64,000 bases of DNA from Ancylostoma caninum (taxonomy: Eukaryota > Nematoda > Chromadorea > Rhabditida > Ancylostomatidae): NCBI GenBank assembly GCA_037903475.1, contig JBAJFG010000562.1:806001-870000 (forward strand), read 5' to 3'. Under the pieces are notes generated by a model. The model was not told the DNA's origin and did not search any database. It worked only from the letters and a program-made list of their open reading frames with translations. Below, piece by piece: positions 23,521 to 36,400 of the stretch. Made by a program: the position numbers and the translations under genes. How positions within the stretch are numbered: position 1 is the stretch's first letter; every line of letters starts with the position of its first letter.

Positions 23521-24744
23521 TCTGTATATATAAAAGTGAAAGTTTGTTTGTGTGTGTGTTTGTGTGTGTGTTTGTGTGTGTGTTTGTTTGTGTGTGTGTG
23601 TGTTTGTGTGTTCCGAATAGAAATCGCGGAGGATGAACCTATCGGGACCAAATTTTGCAGGTAGACTCTCCACTGGCCGGCGGAGGTTATAGGCTACTTT
23701 GCACCTGGGATTATCGATTGGCTTATCGATTATATCGATTTTATTGATTTTTCGCTCTTCTTGACCAGGGACTAGCGAGAACATGCCTACTGAGGTACCT
23801 CAATGCGCTGAACACGAATATGACAACCATTTTGCGCCCATTCATCGATTGATTGATTTTATTGATTTTTCGCTCTTCTTCACCAGGGACTAGCGAGAAC
23901 ATGCCTACTGGGGTACCTCAATGCGCTGAACACGAATATGACAACCATTTTGCACCAATTTATCGATTTATTGATTTTATTGATTTTTCGCTATTCTTGA
24001 TCGTAGGGTGGTAAAGACATGTCTACTGGGGTATCTCAATGCGCTGAACACGAATACGACAACCATTTTGCGCGAAATATTGATTTATTGATTTTATTGA
24101 TTTTTCGCTATTCTTGATCATGGGGTGGTAAAGACATGTCTACTGGGGTATCCTCAATGCGCTGAACACGAATACGACAACCATTTTGCGCGAAATATTG
24201 ATTATTGATTTTATTGATTTTTCGCTATTCTTGATCATGGGGTGGTAAAGACATGTCTACTGGGGTTTCTCAACACGCTGAATAAGAATGACAACCATTT
24301 TGCACGAAATATTGATTTATTGATTTTATCGATTTTTCCCCATTTTCGCTCGGGGACGGACAAAGACATGTTTTCTTGGGTTTTTCAATACGCTGAATAG
24401 GAATATGACAAACATTTTGCATGAAATATCGGTTTTTCGATTTTATTGATTTTTGGCTCTTCCGCCCAATGGAGCGGTGAAGACATCTCTCCTGGGGTTT
24501 CTCGATATGCTCAGTATGAATATGACAACCACTTTGTACGAATACGTCGATTCAGTGTCACCGAAATAGCTTTGCTAACTTTTCGCCCACAAGTCGATGG
24601 GAAACGTCACCTGGGCTTCGCTAACATGCTGATCACTAAAATTATGGAGATTTTAATGAATTTGTCGATGATAGTAATTGGCCTCAGCAGTATGATGTAG
24701 CCAAGGTAATAAAACACCCGAGCGAAGCCGGGTACGGCAGCTAG
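23521..24744 (+). mobile_element. Non-autonomous Helitron with internal tandem repeats
   Basis: The 5' end is TCTGTATATATAAAAG after an A. The 3' end is ACCCGAGCGAAGCCGGGT (a hairpin of ACCCG and CGGGT), then ACGGCAG and CTAG, followed by T. A-to-T insertion, TC start, CTAG end and a subterminal hairpin are Helitron hallmarks. The interior holds a GT microsatellite and six or more units of about 115 bp (TATCGATTTATTGATTTTA...GACATGTCTACTGGGG...GCTGAACACGAATATGACAA). No Rep/helicase coding sequence is present. Confidence 0.85.
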
Positions 24745-24850
24745 TGACTTATAATAACGGGCTTACTTTGTGTGTCACGTGTGTGTGTGTGTGTAGAACG
24801 AAATTCGAGGGCGTGGCTTAGAGTGATGCCGACCACTCCATCGTTACATG

Positions 24851-26850
24851 AAGGGTGCGCCGGCGCCCAAAGTGGGGGGAGACGGGTCCACTGCTGTGAT
24901 AAGGGTGCGCCGGCGCCCAAAGTGGGGGGAGACGGGTCCACTGCTGTGATAAGGGTGCGATGGCGCCCAAAGTCGGGGGAGACAGGTCCACTGCTGTGAT
25001 AAGGGTGCGCCGGCGCCCAAAGTGGGGGAAGACGGGTCCACTGCTGTGATAAGGGTGCGCCGGCGCCCAAAGTGGGGGAGACGGGTCCACTGCTGTGATA
25101 AGGGTGCGCCGGCGCCCAAAGTGGGGGGAGACGGGTTCACTGCTGTGATAAGGGTGCGTCGGCGCCCAAAGTGGGGGAGACGGGTCCACTGCTGTGATAA
25201 GGGTGCGCCGGCGCCAAAGTGGGGGGAGACGGGTCCACTGCTGTGATAAGGGTGCGCCGGCGCCCAAAGTGGGGGGGGAGACAGGTCCACTGCTGTGATA
25301 AGGGTGCGTCGGCGCCCAAAGTGGCGGAGACGGGTCCACTGCTGTGATAAGGGTGCGCCGGCGCCCAAAGTGGGGGGAGACGGGTCCACTGCTGTGATAA
25401 GGGTGCGCCGGCGCCCAAAGTGGGGGGAGACGGGTCCACGGCTGTGATAAGGGTGCGCCGGCGCCCAAAGTGGGGGGGAGACGGGTCCACTGCTGTGATA
25501 AGGGTGCGCCGGCGCCCAAAGTGGGGGGAGACGGGTCCACTGCTGTGATAAGGGTGCGCCGGCGCCCAAAGTGGGGGGAGACGGGTCCACTGCTGTGATA
25601 AGGGTGCGCGGCGCCCAAAGTGGGGGAAGACGGGTCCACTGCTGTGATAAGGGTGCGCCGGCGCCCAAAGTGGGGGGAGACGGGTCCACTGCTGTGATAA
25701 GGGTGCGGGCGCCCAAAGTGGGGGGAGACGGGTCCACTGCTGTGATAAGGGTGCGATGGCGCCCAAAGTGGGGGGAGACGGGTCCACTGCTGTGATAAGG
25801 GTGCGCGGCGCCCAAAGTGGGGGAGACGGGTCCACTGCTGTGATAAGGGTGCGCCGGCGCCCAAAGTGGGGGGAGACGGGTCCACTGGTGATCCACCGCT
25901 GTGGGGGGAGACGGGTCCACTGCTGTGATAAGGGTGCGCCGGCGCCCAAAGTGGGGGGAGACGGGTCCACTGCTGTGATAAGGGTGCGTCGGCGCCCAAA
26001 GTGGGCGGAGACGGGTCCACTGCTGTGATAAGGGTGCGCCGGCGCCCAAAGTGGGGGGAGACGGGTCCACTGCTGTGATAAGGGTGCGCCGGCGCCCAAA
26101 GTGGGGGGAGACGGGTCCACTGCTGTGATAAGGGTGCGCCGGCGCCCAAAGTGGGGGAGACGGGTCCACTGCTGTGATAAGGGTGCGCCGGCGCCCAAAG
26201 TGGGGGGAGACGGGTCCACTGCTGTGATAAGGTGCACCGGCGCCCAAAGTGGGGGGAGACGGGTCCACTGCTGTGATAAGGGTGCGCCGGCGCCCAAAGT
26301 GGGGGGAGACGGGTCCACTGCTGTGATAAGGGTGCGATGGCGCCCAAAGTGGGGGAAGACGGGTCCACTGCTGTGATGAGGGTGCGTCGGCACCCAAAGT
26401 GGAGGGAGACGGGTCCACTGCTGTGATAAGGTACACCGGCGCCCAAAGTGGGGGGAGACGGGTCCACTGCTGTGATAAGGGTGCGCCGGCGCCCAAAGTG
26501 GGGGGAGACGGGTCCACTGCTGTGATAAGGGTGCGCCGGCGCCCAAAGTGGGGGAGACGGGTCCACTGCTGTGATAAGGTGCGCCGGTGCCCAAAGTGGG
26601 GGGAGACGGGTCCACTGCTGTGATAAGGGTGCGTCGGCGCCCAAAGTGGGGGGAGACGGGTCCACTGCTGTGATAAGGTGCGCCGGCGCCCAAAGTGGGG
26701 GGAGACGGGTCCCCTGCTGTGATAAGGGTGCGACGGCGCCCAAAGTGGGGGAAGACGGGTCCACTGCTGTGATAAGGGTGCGCCGGCGCCCAAAGTGGGG
26801 GGAAACGGGTCCACGGCTGTGATAAGGGTGCGCCGGCGCCCAAAGTGGTG
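24851..26850. repeat. 50-bp GC-rich minisatellite array, about 40 copies
   Basis: The unit begins AAGGGTGCGCCGGCGCCCAA and continues AGTGGGGGGAGACGGGTCCA, CTGCTGTGAT. Copies are highly homogeneous, varying mainly in the G-run length (5-8) and at the CGCCGG core (CGATGG, CGTCGG). The core GCGCCGGCGC is a perfect palindrome. All three minus frames stay open for 600-685 codons because the unit lacks minus-strand stops and 50 is not a multiple of 3. Those frames are repeat artefacts with no splice or start context. Confidence 0.95.
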
Positions 26851-27831
26851 GGAGACTGATGTGATAGGGCTGCACCTGCGCTCAAAAGTGGAGGAGCGCC
26901 TGAAAATATAGCTACCGATGCAGGAGGGGTGCGCCGGTGTCCACTACGTGAATATTTCCTCCTTACGTCCTCCACCGCGTTCTTCTCTTCTCATTTGTTT
27001 GTGAACACACCGCACCCTCCACTTTTATATGTTCTAACTGACTCTTATCACTTGACCAGTTCTAACAAACAAAGAATGATAGACCATTTTCTGCGGTCAA
27101 TCCAGGTTGAACCGTTTATACATAGTTACAAAAAGCTATTTCAGTTGAGCAAATGATAAAATTGCTTCGAGAAGGTTAATCCTCTTTGATAAGTGCATTT
27201 TTACATGAGAAAAAGCAATGGAAAGGGTGTGGGACACATTATAGCAAAAGTGTGGAATAGCTGTGACTTTATTTGAATGAAGAAGGGATGAAGCCATGCG
27301 AGCGAAGCGAGCATTAGGAAAAGTCTGGAAGTCCGGCGTCAGCCGGACGGCCAGACTGGTATTATATAAAGCTCTTAAAGGCAGCACCCGCCGAAAAATT
27401 CGTCTTTGAGGTCTTGCCATTTTTCATGGCACTCGACTATTCTGAATTCAGATCTAATGTCAAAAAAGACAAAGAGTGCCGGAATCTACGGTCTTCAAGA
27501 TGCTTCAGGGAAAATAGGCGGGAGATATTGGACAAGTGATCCACTCTCCCCGTTTTGTTTCCACTTAAGAAACGTGCAAGTCGCTCCGATTGACAGATTT
27601 CCTTTCTACAAAGGTATGCTGATCAGGGTAAATAAGTCCGTTAAAATTGTAGTGATTTCGCATATGCTTCCTAATAAGTCTAACATTCTACATACAATTT
27701 CTTGGAGCACCTCCAACGTCTCTGTCTGTAAGGTGGTTTTTCAGTAGCAGCACCTCGAAAACGGCCTCCAAGAGTTGAACAAAATCCTAAAGTTTTCTTG
27801 AACTATGTACTACTCCTTATGTACTTTACAG

Positions 27832-28120
27832 GATGGACCATAAATATGGTAACAATACGTGTTTTTGTTTTGAAGGAGAATGTTCTGCCTTGAAGTCATG
27901 TTTAGTTGAGAGGCCGTTTCCGGACGTTTTACCAGGACAGTGCTCAGGAACTCAGATTTCGTCTGGTTTGGAACTGATGAAGCAAGAAATTTTAGGACTT
28001 ACAGGTTTTGTCGAGTGGCCACTCAACCGCAATAAACTCACGTCAATCAAATGTATTACTAGGTTTTCACGGTACCTGAGACAGCTCGCTCAAAACCCCT
28101 CGGGAGTTGGGAAGGAGTAG
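27832..28120 (+). CDS. Alternative terminal exon (CFC-type C-terminus), possibly of gene 3
   Basis: It starts after TTTACAG with one base that completes the phase-2 junction left by gene 3 exon 6 (ending 19727), which would give a 275-aa product. The peptide MDHKYGNNTCFCFEGECSAL... LVERPF..VLPGQCSG, with GFVEWPL further on, runs to a TAG at 28118. A clear homologue (34344-34530) lies in gene 4 at the equivalent junction phase. Homology continues about 100 bp past the stop (AACCACTTGC..., GACTTCATT). To be used by gene 3 it would have to splice across 8.1 kb containing the Helitron and satellite. Otherwise it is an orphaned exon. Confidence 0.45.
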
Positions 28121-28935
28121 GAAGAAAATTCAAAATTAAGAAGTAAATTTTTGCCTAACCACTTGCGCACCACGGCGTGGGACTTCATTTCATGTCTCGG
28201 GGTCTGATTCCTAGCACATGGAAGATTATTCTATTATAGATGTCTTCTTGTATAATATTCAAAGAGAGTTAGTGAACATAAATCGGGTGACAATGTTTCA
28301 AATTGCTTTGAAAATCTTTCTCTGGTTGGCCTATTCTTTGTTACCGTATTTTTGGCCAACCCTGTGTATAAAGTGTAGGCGCCTCAAGGCTGATGAGAAT
28401 TGCCGTTATTGATCGATTCTCCTCGTCTCACCTCCACTGCAAGGTTTGAGGAATGGAAACCAGGAAGGAAAATCCACTCACAAAATAAACGTTTCTTTCC
28501 CGGTTTCCAACTGAGATTGTCATGTGAAATCTGTACTCTTTTATGACCACCAACGAAGATATGTGGTGGCAGCGAAAACTTTTTCAACGACCTCCTGCGA
28601 CGATATGATAACTGAAAAGAGTTGATAAATCAGAAAAAAGACATTTTACAGCTGATTTTACTTCCTCTGAAACCAAATGTAGAGAAGTATTAGTTGCCCA
28701 TCTTCATTGATCGATAAATTGCCTATGGATTGCAGGTAGGCATAGATTCACAATAAGAAAGTTGTCAAAAAACGTTGGGTAGCAGACAGTTGTGAATGAC
28801 AATAACAATAATAACTCATACAAGCAAAGTAGTCGAGATGTCTTCGACCTCACTGCTGAGAAGAAGAGAGCTTGAGCTAATGTAAATTTAAAAAAAAAAA
28901 TTGTGCAAGAAACGGCTGATCCGTAATCTCGTTTG

Positions 28936-29085
28936 CGATAACTGTGTACAACACCGGACTGCGTATTTTGCCCAGAAAGCAAGCCGGGGATTGCATCATC
29001 TCGGGGGTCATGTACCATCTACATATTCAAATGCAAGCTTTGCGGCAATGAATACGTGGGAGGAACTTGTCGTCGACCACTCTGA
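28936..29085 (+). mobile_element. Penelope-like retroelement fragment, GIY-YIG endonuclease part
   Basis: With one in-frame stop near the start, this reads LCTTPDCVFCPESKPG and then CTIYIFKCKLCGNEYVGG, followed by TCRRPL. The pattern C-x4-C-x2-C-P, then x-I-Y-x(4)-C-x2-C-x(3)-Y-V-G-G-T-x-R-x-L is the pre-endonuclease cysteine motif plus the GIY-YIG core of Penelope-like elements. It is a dead fragment; a second one is at 42311-42487. Confidence 0.7.
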
Positions 29086-30350
29086 AATCGGATTAGGAAG
29101 CATTTGGATGGCGTAGTCCTAAGGCTTTGACCCCCGGGCTGCGCAAAGTACACTTCACCATAACAACGTAAACTCTGAGGTTAAGGTTAGGATACTAACG
29201 GGATACTCACACGCGAAACAGAAACTTTTGCGCGCAGAATGCTGGATGCACGCTGGATCACAGCAAAATTTTTAAAAATTAACAGAAAGATGAGTGCATC
29301 ACCATAACGAACGAGTTTATGCAGTATGTCGACCTGTGCGGGTATCGATCTATAACCCGCGCAGGTACGGGGATTCCCCTTTCTTTCTTCCAGTACATAC
29401 ATAGCTATCTGGTGGTGGTCGCTCAAACATCTACTTTGCAGAAATAGTAAGTTTTATATATACCGGCACTCTTCGGTGGTTTCACTGTCTTGTTCCTGAC
29501 TTAGCTTTCATTTTTTTGGCTTGGTAAGGAGTTTGGGCAAGTACGTCTCATGTGTTCCCTACTTTTCCAGGCTCTGAAGAAGGCGGCGCAGGCCGAAATG
29601 TTAGCCTAGAAAGGTATGTGCACCAATCCTGGTCAAGGCACCAACGAATCCGTCACCATGACCTGGCTTTTTTAATGAAATTATATGTAGATAGTTTTGC
29701 TTTCATCAATATCATGCAGAAACTTCCTCGAAATGCTGGGTGCTAGTTCTCTCACTGCCAACTAACTCTGATCCAAACTGCTGACATTATCACGCTCAAC
29801 TTCACTCAGACAGCAGTTCTTGTGTAACCAAAACTTCCGACTTCTAATGATTTACAACGCAAATTTCGACTCCTTGTGTTTTAAAACTGTCAAAAATTTG
29901 ATGCAGACTAGTTTTTTTTTCAATCAAGATCCGTTCTTGGACAGGCTACGGTCTAGGAGCTTCGAGTAGAATTCCACAGGTTCTTCCAAAGATCCACCCA
30001 GTATTTCCAAATTTTTAAGCCTCCAATAACTCTGAACAGAGTCCGATTCGTCGTCTTCCCGTCTTTTTCCCTCTATTTTCATCTGAACTTTCTAACCAGA
30101 GCCACTGGTAAGAAAATTATTAGTAATGCATCGTTATCTAGTAGCATTGAGGAAGTCAACGGTAGAGAATGACGGAATTCCTTTAATTGTTCTCTGAAAC
30201 AGCAAGTAAGGCACTAAAAGTATATGGCATTATAAAACTCACAGTATTTTGCACATTATCTAACTTTTAGGAAGATGTTTTTACCACACACACGCAGCTA
30301 AGGAGCATAGGGGAGATATTTTTGCATGCTTATCTAAAATGTTCTCGGAA
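29086..30350. other. Intergenic DNA upstream of gene 4
   Basis: I see no convincing gene or complete mobile element. A frame near 29552-29746 has no splice context I trust. Confidence 0.4.
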
Positions 30351-30352
30351 CA

Positions 30353-30365
30353 AATAAAAGCATCG
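30353..30365 (+). promoter_or_regulatory. Conserved TATA-like promoter element of gene 4
   Basis: AATAAAAGCATCG, 54-66 bp before the ATG, is identical to the element before gene 3 (17316-17328) at nearly the same spacing. Confidence 0.55.
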
Positions 30366-30418
30366 TCTGTCCACTCAATACAAGATCTCCATTGAGGAGA
30401 TTTCCAGTGCTCCTGAGA

Positions 30419-33400
30419 ATGCTTCTTCTTTTGGTATTGAGTTTGGCTTTAATTGAGTGATATTTTGATCATGTCGATTAATGGTCATTATTTCAGACAT
30501 TTCTGCTCATTCCTTATGCCTCAGTGCAGCAGATACCAAGTATGTTCTTTTAATTTTAAGGTTGAACGAGTAGAAAGAGTAGAATAATGCATGCAAAGTG
30601 CAGGTATTCTGCAAAGAGTCATGAAGGGTCCTACTTTGTCCCAGGATGATGCTGTTCTATGTGTATCAAAACGAAATTGAAGCAATCTCTGAAAGCCGCA
30701 GTGTCTTGCATTCATTGCTGCTAGCCGAAGAATTGAGTATTTCAGGCTGAATGACGACCATGCTTTTTTAGGTTCATCACATTGTTCCAAACTAATATTC
30801 CATGTTCATATCTAGTATTAATCCATTTATTCATTCCTCTTCATCGCGATGGCATAGAATGTGCCCGACTTCTTTTGCGAAGAGTTCGTCGGTTCTACTC
30901 GTACACTCGAGTAGAGTGGTCCAGTTTTTGTCGAATTTCTTCACTCTCCTTTGTCGAAATCTCGCAATTGCGTCAAGCCATGGAGTCTTCGGCTTTTCTT
31001 TGCTCCTCTTGGTCACTGGTATACGCGCAGCCGATTTGCCGAAAACAAAGGCGTACAACCCACGTAGGTATTCCTGTTGAAAACTCATTTCTTGGTCCTT
31101 GTGATCGGAAAGCTGGCCTGGGGCCGACCGATCTCGGAGGAGCGGAGAAAACTCCGTATTTTGTACTTTATAATTTCTGGCCATGAAAAAGAGCTTGACG
31201 GTTCAAGAAGCATGAGAATCGTACTGCCGTAAGACTGCTCGAGCCTATTTTTCTACGAATTTTTTCTATCTTAGGTGCATTCTTTGCAATAGGCAGTTTT
31301 ATGAAGTAACATTTATTTCTAAGAGATCTTGTTTTCCTCACCGATGCAATATTTCCTTTCACACATTGCCAAATTTTCCATTTGGTCAGTTTGGATTAAA
31401 ACAGTAGAGCAAGGGATACTTCGACAAGAAGAGTATTACATTATCACAAACCATTAAATGCCCAGTGTGATCTCCAGGCGATTTTATTACTTCCCCCTCT
31501 CCAGCGAGCTCATTGCGTGGAAACAGCCACCACTCAGTTTGTCAACTAATAACGCATATATTGTACGGTTTTGTTAAGATCCGTTGGAGATACCAATACT
31601 TCAACAAATAACCCTGTTTATCAGTTCTCCACTCGCTGCGCCCTCGCACCTGCAGGAGTTCTTCATCTTTAAGTTCAGCCTTATTTCTTAATTGTTGCCC
31701 TAGATTTAGAGAATGCATAGCAAGCAGGCTCATGTAATTGAGTTTGTTGTCTGTTTTAGGGTTTCTGTCTTCGATCTTCGCATTTTTGTTCTTGATGGTG
31801 CACCATGAGTGTATAAAAATAAATAAATAATTACATTATGGGTTCGACCTGTACTAAAAACAGAGTCGTTATTGAATGAGACTTCGAGAGAACATCATAA
31901 CAGAATAAAACTATGTACCTACAATCAGGCTCTCCAAAACCACTCGAAACTTATGCTTCTATAGTTCGACTTCCAATGACGTGTAGGAACGATTCCAACA
32001 AATTTCCCTAATGTACACTGTGTCATTTCAGGAGCATGCTTACTTCAACAGCAGCTGAGGAGAAAAATGCAAGATGAACATAACAAGCTGAGACAGCAAG
32101 TCACTCAAGCTAAACTGGATAAAAAACAATATGGTGATCTACAGGGAACGAATAGCATGTTCGCAGTTGTGAGTGTCATTCAGAATTTATGTTAGGCCCG
32201 CACTAAAGTCCTACGATGATAAAATCAAATCGAAAATTCGCCGCAATGTTCAAGGCAATTATTGCATTGTATGTACGTCTTCTCAAGCTCCAGAAATCGT
32301 GAGGGAGGCAAATGTATGCAGAGTAAAACGTACGGGGCACTATGTTCTGAGTCACCCTCACGCCTTCGTCCTCACGCTACACCTCAGCAGACATTTGACT
32401 TGATTGATTCGATTCAACTTTTCAATGGTCACTGTTTGATCGAATTCCGTGTCAGTGCTAGTACCGACTATCAAGATGACAAAATCTGTGTTCTCATGGC
32501 ATCGATTATTCGAGAAGGAGCGGAGTTTCGGATTATTCGATTGGCTCAAGGTCGACATTTCGATATCGAGTCAAACATCTTGTGCTCAGTCCATTTCGAC
32601 GCAATGAACTCAGCTTGCACATGCATGCTACCGAACTATGATGTGAACGAAAATGTTCTGCTATGCAATACTTCTTGGATGTGAGCTGGCATGCAATCAG
32701 CGTCTCAACCGTGGCGATACGTATTGAAGTTCAACTAGCCACCATAGAACTTTACTACCGGCCTTAGTTCAACACTGATTCAACGTTTCAACACTGATTC
32801 AACGTTATTTCTTGTGGGTAACCGTTATGACTTCACGGGAGCGACTTTTTTCGAGAGCTCCTTGACTCTAGACTGCAATGTTTGACGTAGTTTATGGTTA
32901 TGAGGATTACACCAAAATTCATTTCAAACAACAGAGAAATGAATAAAAAGACGATATAAACACATCCATATAGTTCCTTAGGCCGTCCTTATCCGAGTAT
33001 TTGTTCCATCGAGACGAAAATTACAATAGCATTTTCTCCCACAACCTCATTTATTTGCAAATATTTAAGTAGATTTTTTATAGTTGTGTGTTCTTGTCAA
33101 TCAAATGCTTGCACTGACACGCATGACTTTTTAGACATACGACTGCACCAACGACGCTCTTGCAAATGCCCTTATTACAAGCGATTGTAAACGCTCCGAC
33201 GTAAACGTCGCCCTGATGGGTAGATCGGCCAATTTTCATGAGTTCGTACCTAGCAATGCAATGTAATGTGATATATCGAATTGGAGGAACACAATCTGTA
33301 ATTTCAGGACCAGAGTGAGGCTGGATGAAAGCAACGTCCAGCAACTTGAAGATGAATTCCAATTTGCGTTCGAAGAGTGGAGAGATTCGGTTTCTAAACC

Positions 33401-36400
33401 CCTCAATAAAGACGTAGTATACAATGATGTCAGCATAGCGCCGTTTGCTAATGTGAGGTCTTTGTCTTTTTTCATCCAAGAATTGAGGTGGAAACGTTTC
33501 ATTACAATTGTTGATTGGCTGTGCTCAGCTACATAGAAGGAAATCCTTGGAAACAATAGCGCAAAATTTGTTCCTAAATTTGATCCATAAGGTGCTGAGG
33601 GCAAGGACAGGCGAGCCGTAGTTGACTGCCGAGCCTGGATGTATCAGTAAGGGTGTTGACGTCTATGTGAGCTAAAGATGAAATTGGGGAAAGCAGAGGG
33701 GAGGGGAGAGAGCTGTTAATACATTTACCCGGGTGTTTTGCACAATGCGTCTGATTCCTGGGGTTCATACCAGATCAATGAGACGCTTGTGAATAGAGTG
33801 AACAGATGAAATTAGAACAGTCTGAACAGACTGTGAACAATGCCAAAGGAAAAAAAACTTGAGTGCGTGCACGCATACGTTTACATTACTGTACTATTAC
33901 TTACCACAGTGTCTAATGCAAACCGCCCAAACACCAATGGGACAGAGAAGGATGTTAGCGCCACAAGGAGAGGGGAGGGTGGGGTAGCTGGTGTAGCAGC
34001 AAGCGGCAATTTCAATAAAAGCACCTTTATTTTAAGTTCGCCCGTGTGTAGAAATTCGGATTTGGTCTAATCTGTTTGAAATTGATCATAGATATAAATG
34101 CAGTTCAAAATTTGAGTTTTCAAGCCGGACCGATAAATGTTGCTTTTTTTTCAGATGATTTACTACAAGACCGCTAGCCTTGGATGCGCGTATACATATT
34201 GTAAAGACAAAAAAAAGATTGCTATTGCGTGTGTCTATGGAGATGAGTGAGTGATCGATTCTTTTTCCAGCTCAATGTCAAAGTTTTTATTTATAGTTAC
34301 AAGTTATGTTCTCCGTTACAACGTTACAAGCACATGGGTATAGGATGGGCCAAAATTACAGTAACAGTGCTTGTTTCTGCTCTGAAGAAAATTGTTTTGC
34401 TTTGAAGTTGAACTTAGTTGAGATGTCATTTTACAACGTTTTACCGGAGCACTGCTCCGGCCCACAAGTCATGTCTGATTCAGGACTCAGTCAGAGATAC
34501 ATTTTAAGTCCTGCTGGTTTCATCGAGTGACCACCCTGTTAGTAAGCTGTGACTATACCTAAGGCCAGAACTTGCCCATTAGTTTTCCGGAATTTTGGTT
34601 AGTTGGGCAAGCACTTCAGAACATGTTGGGTGACCTGAACCCCAACCACTTGCACGCTGTGGACAGCGACTTCATTCAGCATTTGGGCCCGGTCTCGGAG
34701 ATGACAGGGGATATTCTGATGTGAAGTGTTGCTTTATGTTAAATATAACTTAGTAAACACAAAACCCACAACTTAGTTTTGAATCGCACGTAAATTCTTC
34801 TTTGGTGTACACTTTTCTGTGTTATCGTACTTATGGTCCACCCTTTGTTAGATAACTGCAGCAGCCGTAGGCAGCATACTATATGTATTTGCAAAACCGG
34901 GGCACAGGGCAGGATTCGATCCCCTGACCACCACAACGTCGATCATTCGCTCAACCCACTGAGCTATGCGCGCACGCGATGCAACATACAAATGGTGTCC
35001 ACTATTACTTACACTTACACTCGTAGTTTATCTTCGAAATTTATGCAAAACGTTGCCGGATGCCTTCCTGGACTACCCGAAGGAGATCACGGGGGACGTT
35101 CCAAGCAGTGAACCCCAAACACTGCGATACTTAACTCTGGATCTCCAACGGAGTGGAACCAGCGATAGGGACAGATTGCAATCTGCCGCTCAAACCACCG
35201 AGCCATCCGGGCTACTTTTTATGTTGGTGTTTGTTAGATAACTGCAGCGGTCGTGGGCAGCATACTATATGTATTTGCAAAACGGGGGCACAGGGCAGGA
35301 TTCGATCCCCTGACCACCACAACATCGATTATTCGCTCAACCCACTGAGCTATGCGGCTTTCTTCTCAGTGGAAGGAAGATTCGAATACTCGGAGATGGT
35401 AGGCGCTTGACGAACATGTTTTTTCAACAGTTACACCGCAAGGTCGAAGGTGATTGTGTTCTCCTGCATGCTGCCATCCCCTCCTCAACGCTTGTTATAA
35501 GAATCGGGTGTTTTTGTGTGACATAACTGTGCGATGACAGCTCAATCTTGACGCAGAGGAAATGTAGCTGTGTTCCTATAGAAGATTTTGTCTTCGACAG
35601 CGCTAGGTGGGCCCAGCGCTTCCGCGACGGGGGGGGATAAGGTTCTCAGTGTGACCTAACCGGCTAGACGAATACTGCAGGACTCGTCTATACCAAAGCG
35701 GACATACCACTCGCACACAACCAATCACCTCGCAGGAGACAGATCACCACGTGAAAACGGGTCGGTAGAACGGATGATGTGAAGGCTGCAACTCATATTT
35801 GATGACATCATTGTTGATTGGGTGAGCAGCTAGCCCTAGCCCTGATCCTCAAGCAAAGCATGTGCTACTACCAGCACACATATTGCAGCAGTTCTTCACC
35901 ACCGTAGCACTACCTGTTTTACTTTGCTCTGTAGGAGATGCTTGGCTTGTTCTTCCATATTTCGTCTACTTATTTGTAGAAAATGAATTGAGGTAGATGG
36001 TGACACACTCCTGACCAAACAAGGGCGCTGGTGTTGTGGTGTCTCTGTCATCTCGGTCAAGGAGGGTTTTCAACCCTGCTGCAAACACTGCTCTCGTAGA
36101 TCGTCATGGGGAATTTTCGCAAAGGACTACTCCTAACCCACCTATCGAGCATCTATGAAAGGATAAATCTCCAGTAAATCTTTCGAACATATCGAGGTAC
36201 ATTATTTGTTCGTCCAGACCTTAAAGCAGGAATTTCCAAAAAAAAAAATGCCATATGTGAGGCGAACTGCTCCTGATCTAGAGAAATATGCACCTCTATA
36301 CTTTTTTACAGGGTGAAACACAAAGGGGAATAAAAGCAGCTTAAGCAATTTCCTAGCTTTCTGGAAATAATAGCTTGTCGTTTGTTCCATTGCAGCAGGC

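Noticed and set aside
24865..26850. Possible CRISPR-like array from the regular repeats
   Set aside because: Units are contiguous with no unique spacers, and the genome is eukaryotic; it is a minisatellite.
24818..26975. Three overlapping minus-strand open frames of 612-685 codons
   Set aside because: They are the three translations of the 50-bp satellite, whose unit has no minus-strand stop and whose length is not a multiple of 3. There is no splice context, signal or family motif.
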